34,423 bases of DNA from a virus: the IMG/VR virus record IMGVR_UViG_3300036985_000932, positions 1-34,423 of that record; one strand, written 5' to 3'. The position numbers and the translations under genes are program-made. Each line of letters starts with the position of its first letter. The stretch's first letter is position 1. A model generated the notes under the pieces. It saw nothing but the letters and a program-made list of their open reading frames with translations. It ran no database searches and was not told the origin of the DNA. This document shows, in pieces, positions 6,875 to 13,451 of this stretch.

Positions 6875-7348
6875 ATGCAAATCAAAGTATTAATGATTGT
6901 ATGTTTGAGTTTTATGTCTGCACAATTATGTGCTCAGACAATTACTCAAGATAAAAATATTATATCAAAATCGAAGACCTTTATTATTAATGGTCATATA
7001 TCAAAGAAAGATATACAATGTGTCGCAGAAACATTATATTCTGAGGCGAGAGGTGAATCTCTGATTGGACAACTTGCAGTGGGCGCAACAATTGTCAATC
7101 GGTCTAAAAAAATATTCCACAAACCAGCGTGTAAAGTAGTAAAACAACAGTATACCCAGAAACGTATTCCAAAAGAAGATCGTGAAGAGTATATAAAACT
7201 AGCCACAAATATCTTATATGGGAACGCAAAGAACCCTGTAGGTAATTTGGATAGTTTTGATTCTTTTAAACATAGGTACAACAAACGACCTAAAAGAACT
7301 GTAAAGATTGGTAATCACTTTTTTTACAAGGCATTAAAAGAAGTATAA
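6875..7348 (+). CDS. Secreted SleB/CwlJ-like cell-wall hydrolase
   Basis: An N-terminal Sec signal peptide (residues 1 to about 20, hydrophobic core VLMIVCLSFMSA, cleavage probably after LCA) precedes a hydrolase-2/SleB-type domain beginning DIQCVAETLYSEARGE. The glutamate at residue 57 in the SEARGE motif is the expected catalytic acid. This family cuts peptidoglycan. The signal peptide suggests export by the host Sec system and action in the periplasm, either as a lysin that needs no separate holin or in resealing or superinfection control. The 157-residue length is usual for the domain. It is monocistronic, with a long structured leader and a strong terminator. Confidence 0.85.
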   Translation: MQIKVLMIVCLSFMSAQLCAQTITQDKNIISKSKTFIINGHISKKDIQCVAETLYSEARGESLIGQLAVGATIVNRSKKIFHKPACKVVKQQYTQKRIPKEDREEYIKLATNILYGNAKNPVGNLDSFDSFKHRYNKRPKRTVKIGNHFFYKALKEV

Positions 7349-7357
7349 TTAAACTAT

Positions 7358-7383
7358 AGCCTTCTTAATTGAAGGCTTTTTTA
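7358..7383 (+). terminator. Rho-independent terminator after hydrolase gene
   Basis: AGCCTTC (7358-7364) pairs with GAAGGCT (7371-7377) around a TTAATT loop and runs into a T tract. It lies ten bases after the hydrolase stop and closes the transcript. Confidence 0.92.
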
Positions 7384-7668
7384 TGTCTAGAATATCTGTT
7401 TTTCCTTCATTTTTCTATTTTATTCCTCTATCTTTTCAATAAGTTACAACACTGTTTTTTTCACTAATTTCTGTAATTCATACAAATGTACTAGTTAAAT
7501 TCCTTAAATGCGTTTAAATCTACTTTAAATATTTTACTGTATTATAAAACAATGAGTTATGAATTATCTTTACTTTTACTGATTTTGATGTTATACTTTA
7601 TCTGTAGTTGGGTTAAGTAGATTTATAGATAACATATATAAGTCATTCAATAATGAAATGGAGTTAAT
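7384..7668 (+). other. AT-rich spacer with one possible 22-aa membrane microprotein
   Basis: No normal-sized gene is visible between the terminator and the ClpP-like gene. A short frame at 7552-7620 could encode 22 residues (MSYELSLLLLILMLYF..., ending SWVK), a pattern typical of a single membrane helix. It has no clear ribosome-binding site. T-rich stretches at 7394-7470 suggest regulatory or replication-related DNA, but I see no clean repeat or iteron. GGAG just before 7669 serves the next gene. Confidence 0.3.
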
Positions 7669-8238
7669 ATGGCTAATAATATGTTTAGTAAGATCAATAA
7701 GAACTTTACTGGAAACAAAGAGTCGCAATCATTCTACCTTTTGATGGATGATATTGATAATGAATCTATCAGACCTTGTATAGAATGGATTATTGAGGCA
7801 AACTTTGCTGAAACAAGACCTGAAATGTTAAACATAATGATATGTTCGGGTGGTGGTTCGTTATCCGCTGGATTCTCTTTAATAGATGTTATGAGAGGTT
7901 CTGGTATTCCTGTTAGGACAATCGGTATAGGTGAGATTGCTTCTGCTGGATTAATGATCTTTATGGCAGGTAAGAAAGGTGAACGAGTATTGACTCCTAA
8001 TACTGCTATTCTGAGTCATCAATACAGTTGGGGTTCAAGTGGAAAGCATCATGAACTTATTAGTGCTGCTAAAGCCTTTGATCTTACTAGCATCATGTTG
8101 GTAAATCATTACAAGAAATGTTCTAATCTATCTGAAGATAAAATTAAAAAAATCTTGTTGCCACCTCATGATGTTTGGTTAAGTCCAGTAGAAGCGTTGC
8201 AGTATGGACTTTGTGATATTATAAAGGAATTAAATTAA
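7669..8238 (+). CDS. ClpP-like serine protease
   Basis: The 189-residue protein has the ClpP/crotonase fold signature (NIMICSGGGSLSAGFSLIDVM near 55-75) and an apparently intact triad: Ser92 in GEIASAGL, His117 in ILSHQ, Asp168 in PHDVWLS. Family S14 proteases work as barrel-shaped oligomers with an ATPase. Phage versions are thought to process capsid proteins or modify host proteolysis. No ClpX-like partner is in the window, so a host partner is possible. A GGAG site precedes the start. It ends just before the promoter for the small-gene/gp33-59 operon. Confidence 0.85.
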   Translation: MANNMFSKINKNFTGNKESQSFYLLMDDIDNESIRPCIEWIIEANFAETRPEMLNIMICSGGGSLSAGFSLIDVMRGSGIPVRTIGIGEIASAGLMIFMAGKKGERVLTPNTAILSHQYSWGSSGKHHELISAAKAFDLTSIMLVNHYKKCSNLSEDKIKKILLPPHDVWLSPVEALQYGLCDIIKELN

Positions 8239-8241
8239 AGG

Positions 8242-8269
8242 TTGACAGATTCTATATTTGTGTTATAAT
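8242..8269 (+). promoter_or_regulatory. Sigma-70 promoter TTGACA-N16-TATAAT
   Basis: Perfect -35 (8242-8247) and -10 (8264-8269) hexamers with a 16-base spacer lie 30 bases upstream of the ATG at 8299. It probably drives the coupled genes 8299-9592, including gp33 and gp59. Confidence 0.8.
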
Positions 8270-8298
8270 AAGTTATTATTAATTGATGGAGTAAGTGA

Positions 8299-8523
8299 AT
8301 GAGTTTAAAAATGACACCAATAGCTGTTTCTATTCATAGAGAAAAAGAACACCCTTTATATGGAGAAGGAGTTATCCATCTTAAATTAGAAGATGAGGCT
8401 GGTGGTTTCTTCTTCACAATTAGTCAGGAAGAGGGTTCCATGAGGATTGACTGCGATGAAATTAAACAATTAGTAATTGCAGCTAAGTTTCTATTAGATG
8501 GTGCAGGTGGTTTGAATGATTGA
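8299..8523 (+). CDS. Small hypothetical protein (74 aa)
   Basis: This is the first gene after a strong promoter. The product appears to be a beta sheet plus one helix: a HPLYGEGVIHLKLEDEAGGFFFTISQ strand region, then a DEIKQLVIAAKFLL helix. The C-terminus overlaps the next start (8516). I do not recognise the family. Co-transcription with gp33 and gp59 suggests, but does not show, a role in replication or transcription. Confidence 0.7.
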   Translation: MSLKMTPIAVSIHREKEHPLYGEGVIHLKLEDEAGGFFFTISQEEGSMRIDCDEIKQLVIAAKFLLDGAGGLND

Positions 8524-8779
8524 AGGATACTCAATTCTGTATGCTCTGAAAGAAAAAGAGAAACTAAAAGAAATATTCAAAAGTCTTTCTGAACAAAAGA
8601 AAGTTATTGATGATTGGTTTACTGATTTTGGTAACAAGTATAGCAATTCTGTTCTTTCTAAAGCACCATATTATAGTGATATAAGAAAACCTTACAATGA
8701 AAAATTCGACGAATATGAGGATTTAATGTTGAAATATAGATCAGTAAGTTATTACCTGGAGTTACTAAATGAGCGATGA
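8516..8779 (+). CDS. Small coiled-coil-like hypothetical protein (87 aa)
   Basis: The product is almost entirely charged helix (KEKEKLKEIFKSLSEQKKVIDDW, and a C-terminal YYLELLNER). It overlaps the gene before it by eight bases and gp33 after it by eleven, so all three are coupled. Its position just before gp33-gp59-gp32 might tempt one to call it UvsY, but I see no convincing UvsY features and leave it unassigned. Confidence 0.65.
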   Translation: MIEGYSILYALKEKEKLKEIFKSLSEQKKVIDDWFTDFGNKYSNSVLSKAPYYSDIRKPYNEKFDEYEDLMLKYRSVSYYLELLNER

Positions 8780-8984
8780 AATAGACTTCTCTTTGTTTAT
8801 CGAAAACCTTGCAAATGATAAAAGGTTATCTAGAATGGATGCAATTCTTCTATACTGTTCTGAGAACTTCATAGATCCAATTGATGTTGTTCCAAATATC
8901 AGCAAATCATTAAAAGATAAGATAGAAATGGAAATGATCGAGGAAGGAAAGTTACCGAAGTTTACAACATCTGAAGTCGTATGA
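8769..8984 (+). CDS. 33: gp33-like late transcription co-activator
   Basis: The 71-residue product aligns by eye with the centre of T4 gp33. The pattern LSRMDAILLYCSENFIDPIDV...ISKSLKDKIEMEMIEEGKLP corresponds to gp33's MSYLEATTAFLEEN...IPSGIIEKIQSEAIDENLL. gp33 binds the RNA polymerase beta flap and links gp55-bound polymerase to the sliding clamp, which turns on late promoters. Gene order 33-59-32 is the same as in T4. The protein is shorter than T4 gp33 (112 residues), as in marine relatives, lacking the N-terminal extension. Presence of gp33 supports reading the NATAAATA motifs as late promoters. Confidence 0.8.
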   Translation: MSDEIDFSLFIENLANDKRLSRMDAILLYCSENFIDPIDVVPNISKSLKDKIEMEMIEEGKLPKFTTSEVV

Positions 8985-9592
8985 TTACAGGATTTACTCT
9001 ATTCAAATATGATAAAGCAGTTAAATTACATTTCACTAACAAGAAATACAATCTGTTCGATTACAAAGGTAAAACGAATGGTGTGTCTTTCGAGAACTTC
9101 CTAGCAAGAAGAGATTACAATATCTATAATGCCATCGCTAGGAAATTTGAAACTGATACACAATCTATACAATTTTTGGTAGCAAACTACGCTTACAAAA
9201 ATGATCCTATCTATAACATTGCTTCAAGTGATAATAACTTCATTACTTGGACTAAACGTAAGCAAAGTATTACCAATACCTTTAAGAATGATATTGATAA
9301 TGTAATCCTTGTTATGGAAAAGAAGTCAATGTCTTGTATGGATATGATAGATAATAGAAAAGATATACCAGAGTTGTTTAAAATGTATCTGCAAAACAAT
9401 ATTACCGTAGAATCTCTGTTTATCCTTAACAAGTTTTTGCCGTTCATTGATAACTGGGAATCTACATTAGAAACTGTATGGGGTACTGACTTATTGATAA
9501 TCAAGAAGTTGGAACGATTTGTTAAATATAATGAGGATACAATCAAAGAAATATTAAATAATACTTTACTTTTAGATGAAATTGTAGTATAA
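8981..9592 (+). CDS. 59: gp59-like replicative helicase loader
   Basis: At 203 residues it is close to T4 gp59 (217). It begins FTLFKYDKAVKLHFTNKKYNL, continues with a basic segment (ARRDYNIYNAIARKF) and has a C-terminal helical part with FILNKFLPFIDNWE, corresponding to gp59's FILLDSFLNIIDK. gp59 binds forked DNA and gp32 and loads the gp41 helicase. Its start overlaps the gp33 stop (ATGA), and gene 32 follows after a promoter located inside its own 3' end. Name based on motif similarity and T4 gene order. Confidence 0.85.
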   Translation: MITGFTLFKYDKAVKLHFTNKKYNLFDYKGKTNGVSFENFLARRDYNIYNAIARKFETDTQSIQFLVANYAYKNDPIYNIASSDNNFITWTKRKQSITNTFKNDIDNVILVMEKKSMSCMDMIDNRKDIPELFKMYLQNNITVESLFILNKFLPFIDNWESTLETVWGTDLLIIKKLERFVKYNEDTIKEILNNTLLLDEIVV

Positions 9593-9593
9593 T
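9565..9593 (+). promoter_or_regulatory. Promoter TTTACT-N17-TATAAT before gene 32
   Basis: TTTACT (9565-9570) and TATAAT (9588-9593), spaced by 17, lie in the last codons of gene 59. Flanks CTTTACTTTT and TAGTATAATA match the promoter at 3562-3590. The leader to gene 32 is about 85 bases, long enough for autogenous control of the kind known for T4 gp32, but I see no clear pseudoknot. Confidence 0.65.
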
Positions 9594-9685
9594 ATATTAA
9601 TTGAGATACAACTATATTTTATAATGAGGAAATTGAAAATGACATACAACGGAAAATACTTCGCAACTAAAAATAGGAAAATAAA

Positions 9686-10597
9686 ATGGATATTCAAGCA
9701 CTTCGTAAACTTCGCAACAATGACTTCTCTAAAATTACGCAAGAATTCGAGAAGATTACCAATCCAGGTACATCTACCAAATCTTTTGATGATGACAGAT
9801 TCTGGAAACTTGAAAGAGATAAAGCAGGTAATGGTTCTGCTGTAATTAGATTTCTACCTCAACTTGAAGGCGATGATCTTCCTTGGGTACGAATCTTCAA
9901 CCACGGTTTCCAAGGACCAACAGGTCGTTGGTATATCGAAAATTCATTATCAACAATTGGTGAGAAAGATCCATTAGGTGATCTTAATGCAAAACTTTGG
10001 AACTCTGGTTCTGAAGCAGATAAAGAAATCGCAAGAAAACAAAAAAGACGTTTGAATTATACCTGTAACATATTAGTAATCAGTGATCCTAAACATCCTG
10101 AGAATGAAGGTCAAGTCAAACTGTTTAAGTTTGGTAAGAAAATCTTTGATATGATCATGGATAAAGCCAAACCAACTTTTGAAGATGAAACACCAGTAAA
10201 TGTATTTGATCTTTGGGAAGGTGCAAACTTCAGACTTAGAATTAGACAAGTTGAAGGTTGGCCATCTTATGACAAATCAGAATTTGATTCTCCATCTGAG
10301 TTGTTCAATGGTGATGAAGAGAAACTGGTTGCATTAGTAAACAAACAATTTCCTTTAAGAGAATTCCTCGATAAGAAGAACTTCAAGACTTTTGAGGAAT
10401 TGAGTCGTAAATTGGCTGATGTATTGAACTTAGATGCTGCACCGATTACTACTGCTTCTGCTGTAGCTGAAAGAGCAACAGTAGCAGAGACACCTCAACC
10501 AAGATCGGCACCAGCACCGCAACCTAAAGCAGTTGCAGCATCTGATGACGATGAGGATATCCTTAATTACTTCAAATCTATTGCAGATTCTGATTAA
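9686..10597 (+). CDS. 32: gp32-like single-stranded DNA-binding protein
   Basis: The N-terminal basic LAST-type segment is followed by a core with AVIRFLPQLEGDDLPWVRIFNHGF, RWYIENSLSTIGEKDPLGD, RRLNYTCNILVISDPKHPENEG and KLFKFGKKIFDMIMDK, all typical of T4-like gp32. The zinc-binding Cys/His set of T4 gp32 is absent, as in cyanophage versions. A proline/alanine linker (about 265-290) leads to an acidic tail DDDEDILNYFKSIADSD, used to contact other replication proteins. Length 303 matches T4 (301). AGGAAA precedes ATG 9686. It coats ssDNA in replication, recombination and repair. It has its own promoter and ends at a UUCG terminator. Confidence 0.95.
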   Translation: MDIQALRKLRNNDFSKITQEFEKITNPGTSTKSFDDDRFWKLERDKAGNGSAVIRFLPQLEGDDLPWVRIFNHGFQGPTGRWYIENSLSTIGEKDPLGDLNAKLWNSGSEADKEIARKQKRRLNYTCNILVISDPKHPENEGQVKLFKFGKKIFDMIMDKAKPTFEDETPVNVFDLWEGANFRLRIRQVEGWPSYDKSEFDSPSELFNGDEEKLVALVNKQFPLREFLDKKNFKTFEELSRKLADVLNLDAAPITTASAVAERATVAETPQPRSAPAPQPKAVAASDDDEDILNYFKSIADSD

Positions 10598-10630
10598 GAT
10601 TAATATTTATCTCTAAAGGAAAACCATTCA

Positions 10631-10654
10631 AAGGAGTCTTCGGACTCCTTTTTT
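10631..10654 (+). terminator. Strong UUCG rho-independent terminator after gene 32
   Basis: AAGGAGTC (10631-10638), a TTCG tetraloop and GACTCCTT (10643-10650) form an eight-pair stem followed by a T run. It also lies at the end of the convergent tape-measure gene, whose stop begins at 10655. On that strand only three Ts follow the stem, so it would be a weaker terminator there. Confidence 0.93.
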
Positions 10655-13265
10655 ATGAGAACCTTTGTCTACTTGCGAACATATTATTAACAGATGATTC
10701 AGGATTCTTTACATCTATTTTCATAGGTGATTTACTTGAACTATTGTTAACAGTATTATTAGGTGCTGATATATTATTAATAACAGGAGCTGCAGCAGGA
10801 GTTGAAGAAGATGTAGTTTCTGCTGATTGATTATAGATTGAATCTGCTGTTCTAGGCACAACTGTTAAAGGATTTGCTTTAGTAGGTTGTTCAGGAGTAA
10901 CTTGTTGTGCATCTAGATTGTTTAATTGTTGTTCAATTGATGGTCTAGGTGTATATTCTTGGTATCCTTGAGATTCTGGTGTTACTTGTTCAGGTTTAGT
11001 TCCTTCTGGTGTTGCAGGTTTAGCAGTTCCTTCTGGTGTTGCAGGTTTAGCAGTTCCTTCTGGTGTTGCAGGTTTAGCAGTTCCTTCTGGTGTTGCAGGT
11101 TTAGCAGTTCCTTCTGGTGTTGCAGGTTTAGCAGTTCCAGCATCTTTTCCACCAGTAATTACACTTTGTTCATAAATCTTCTTTATTTTATCAGTATCTT
11201 CTGGACTAAATTCTACACCAGAATCTAATAACTTCTTGATATCTTCAGGTGGAACTTTTTGTAATTTTTCCCAATCCAATACCTCAGATGGATTGAACCC
11301 TGCTATTGTAGCATTGTAATCTATTATCTTTTCATCGTGTAATTTCTTAACAACATCAAATCCACCTTCACCGAAAGAATCTGAATATACCTCAGCACCA
11401 GCTCGAGCAATACCAGCACCGATAACACCAACTGCTAATGGAGCAGCAAGAACACCTAATGCTCTCGAAGCAATACCACCTGCTTTCTTTAGGAATCCAC
11501 CTGCCTTCTTTAATACACCACCTGTTTCTGGTAATCCAATTCCAGACCCACCAGAAACAGGAGCAACGCCAGTTCCAGATTCTTTGAGTATGTCTAATAT
11601 TTCTTTTTGGGTATCTAGTTGTTCTGTTAAGGTTTCGTTTTGTAATTTACTATGATCTAATTGAGTATCCTGATATAACTTAGTTGAACGATTTGCTTCT
11701 ATCTCATCTTCATTAGAAGAACTTCCTTTTGATATCTCATCTTCATTAGAAGAACTTCCTTTTGATATCTCAGAAGAATTAATTGATACAGGTATAGTTT
11801 TACCATCGGGTAATGGGACAAAAGCCTCATTTCCACTCGACTCTCCAAAAATAGCAATTTGAGGAGAACTAGCAATACCACCAGTAGCATATTTCGTAGT
11901 AGGGAGTTTGGCACCTATATCTTCAACTGCAGTTAATATTTTTTTGTTTGATTCTATTAAAACAGGTATAGAATCAGATAAAGTTTTCAATACCTCAGTG
12001 AGATTTGTTAATGTCGAACCTAAACCTGCAGTATCCTCCTTATCTTTAGGTTTATCCTCCTTATCTTTAGGTTTATCCTCCTTATCTTTAGGTTTATCCT
12101 CCTTATCTTTAGGTTTATCCTCCTTATCTTTAGGTTTATCTTCTTTATCTTTAGGTTTATCTTCCTTATCAGATCTATCACCTAATGTATATCTAGAATC
12201 AACTTTTTCTAATCCTTTACCTATATTAGTTTTTTCCTCAAGATATTTTTTAGAACCTTTACTTTTTCCTGCTAAATATTCTTCTTCTGTTAATGAACCT
12301 CTTTCTTTTTCTAAGAATTTTTGATTTTCTTCATTTCTGTTTGTTAATTCAGTTCGTTTTAGAAAATCAGATTCTAAAGTTTTATCTTTTTTTCTATTAC
12401 CTAAATTTCGTTCATTCTTTTTATAATCGTCTAGCTCATTAACTGTAGTTTTTTCATCATCTGTTTGAAATCTAGAGTCAACTTCTTTAAGACTTTTACC
12501 TATGTCTATTTTAGTTTGAGTATATTCCTGTGCTGATTTACTATTCTTTTTTAAGAAATCAGATTCAGATTGACCACCTCTAAGTTTTTTTAATCTTCCT
12601 TCATTTTTCTCATTAGATAATAGAAGTTTTCTTCTTTTTTCAAAATCACCTTTTAAATCAGTATCAGATTTTTCATTTCCTCTATTTTTCTCCTCTCTTA
12701 TATAATCATATTCATCTCTGGCTCTTTCTTTGAATGGATTTAGATCCAACAATCCTCTCTTTACCCCAGACATAAAACTTTTTCCTGTTACTTTATCAGG
12801 ACCAGTTCCGGCTTCGCCATAGGTACTCATGAAATTAGATTTGATATCACCTAAAGATTCTTTAAAAGTTTTAGTTACCTTAGTTCCTTTTACGTTATCA
12901 GAAATACCTTTATATTCTTCATTTTTATCTAATTTAGAAGACATCACATCTTGTAGTTTTTTTAGTGATTCTAAATGAGCCTTATCAGCAGTATTTCTAT
13001 ATCGATTACCTTTTTCAATACTATTCTTAATATCTCTTAATTCATCAAGATGTTTATCTTCACGTTCAGTATCATATTCTTCTTTAATATCTATTTCTTT
13101 CTTATGTTCTTTCTTATTTTCTTTTTCTTGTTCAATAATAATTTTTACATATTTAGAGATTTCATCCAATGTTTTAGATGAATCATACTGCATCAATCTA
13201 TCGGTCTTCATTAGATTAACGATAGAAAGCAAATGTTCGTTTTGTTTGGCGAGTAAATCTATCAT
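10653..13265 (-). CDS. Tail tape measure protein (870 aa)
   Basis: Position directly after gp26 and the frameshift ORF, large size and composition all point to the tape measure (T4 gp29 role). Residues 1-365 are charged and helical and contain two ungapped 80-residue repeats (187-266, 280-359). A six-fold heptad KDKEDKP follows. At about 455-485 is the typical tape-measure box with GGIASSPQIAIFGE and EAFVPLPDG. A glycine/alanine hydrophobic stretch follows (ALGVLAAPLAVGVIGAGIARAG), then five copies of GTAKPATPE. The end (NNISAPNNTVNNSSSKSP... SSVNNMFASRQRF) is like other tape-measure C-termini. The ribosome-binding site lies in the end of the frameshift ORF. Confidence 0.75.
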   Translation of the reverse strand: MIDLLAKQNEHLLSIVNLMKTDRLMQYDSSKTLDEISKYVKIIIEQEKENKKEHKKEIDIKEEYDTEREDKHLDELRDIKNSIEKGNRYRNTADKAHLESLKKLQDVMSSKLDKNEEYKGISDNVKGTKVTKTFKESLGDIKSNFMSTYGEAGTGPDKVTGKSFMSGVKRGLLDLNPFKERARDEYDYIREEKNRGNEKSDTDLKGDFEKRRKLLLSNEKNEGRLKKLRGGQSESDFLKKNSKSAQEYTQTKIDIGKSLKEVDSRFQTDDEKTTVNELDDYKKNERNLGNRKKDKTLESDFLKRTELTNRNEENQKFLEKERGSLTEEEYLAGKSKGSKKYLEEKTNIGKGLEKVDSRYTLGDRSDKEDKPKDKEDKPKDKEDKPKDKEDKPKDKEDKPKDKEDKPKDKEDTAGLGSTLTNLTEVLKTLSDSIPVLIESNKKILTAVEDIGAKLPTTKYATGGIASSPQIAIFGESSGNEAFVPLPDGKTIPVSINSSEISKGSSSNEDEISKGSSSNEDEIEANRSTKLYQDTQLDHSKLQNETLTEQLDTQKEILDILKESGTGVAPVSGGSGIGLPETGGVLKKAGGFLKKAGGIASRALGVLAAPLAVGVIGAGIARAGAEVYSDSFGEGGFDVVKKLHDEKIIDYNATIAGFNPSEVLDWEKLQKVPPEDIKKLLDSGVEFSPEDTDKIKKIYEQSVITGGKDAGTAKPATPEGTAKPATPEGTAKPATPEGTAKPATPEGTAKPATPEGTKPEQVTPESQGYQEYTPRPSIEQQLNNLDAQQVTPEQPTKANPLTVVPRTADSIYNQSAETTSSSTPAAAPVINNISAPNNTVNNSSSKSPMKIDVKNPESSVNNMFASRQRFS
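11004..11138 (-). repeat. Five perfect 27-bp tandem repeats in tape measure gene
   Basis: Five contiguous, identical 27-base units encode GTAKPATPE repeated five times. Perfect identity at all codon positions indicates recent expansion by slippage or recombination. Confidence 0.97.
11701..11766 (-). repeat. Two perfect 33-bp tandem repeats in tape measure gene
   Basis: Two identical 33-base units encode two copies of an 11-residue stretch (EISKGSSSNED), just upstream in the protein from the hydrophobic part. Confidence 0.95.
12034..12159 (-). repeat. Six 21-bp tandem repeats (KDKEDKP heptads)
   Basis: Six 21-base units, five identical and the last with two changes, are followed by a partial seventh. 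They encode a highly charged heptad linker between the duplicated N-terminal domain and the rest of the tape measure. Confidence 0.95.
12189..12707 (-). repeat. Ancient 80-residue domain duplication in tape measure
   Basis: Residues 187-266 (12468-12707) and 280-359 (12189-12428) align without gaps. Shared landmarks in both copies include DY, N.GN, L..DF.KR, NE.N, IGK.L..VDSR and a final aromatic. The DNA has diverged, unlike the small tandem repeats. Confidence 0.8.
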
Positions 13266-13271
13266 CTTATC

Positions 13272-13451
13272 TTACCTTTGGGTTTGTCGTTCTTTCTCTT
13301 CTTGTAAAAAATTAGTAAGCATTGAAATATAGATCTCACGTTCAAAAGGAATCATTTGCTCTATGTCGGATAATGAATATTTATGATATTGCAATAATGC
13401 AAAGTTCATTTTGTAATAATTCGCCAAACTATCGTGACATAGAGCTACTAA
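13272..13451 (-). CDS. Frameshift-expressed C-terminal part of gp26 chaperone (gp26-T-like)
   Basis: In the -1 frame relative to gp26 an open frame runs from the T run at 13450-13457 to TAA at 13272-13274. A -1 slip at the gp26 stop would add 59 residues (LVALCHDSLANYYK, then MNFALLQYHKYSLSDIEQMI... ending EEKERQTQR), giving a fusion of about 296 residues. The only ATG (13409) has no ribosome-binding site, which favours frameshifting. The segment FALLQYHKYSLSDIEQM..FEREIY recurs in T4-like phages as I recall it. The tape measure gene starts six bases after the stop, as in the lambda G/GT arrangement. Probably a tail-assembly chaperone part. Confidence 0.65.
   Translation of the reverse strand, partial: LVALCHDSLANYYKMNFALLQYHKYSLSDIEQMIPFEREIYISMLTNFLQEEKERQTQR

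Noticed and set aside
8516-8779. Assignment as UvsY
   Set aside because: Size and motifs do not fit T4 UvsY (137 residues); only the charged helical character and location are compatible.
9624-9845. Short ORF overlapping the start of gene 32
   Set aside because: It overlaps gene 32 for most of its length in another frame. The gene 32 leader might be translated, but the product has no recognisable features.
10959-11228. Plus-strand ORF with repeated CCRFSSSFW
   Set aside because: It is the shadow of the 27-base repeats of the tape measure gene; repeats without stops create open frames on both strands.
11699-11914. Second minus-strand ORF inside the tape measure
   Set aside because: Open only because the 33-base repeat lacks stops in that frame; entirely inside a better supported gene.
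11908-12324. Plus-strand ORF with repeated LSSLSLG
   Set aside because: Shadow of the KDKEDKP-coding repeats on the other strand; no ribosome-binding site.
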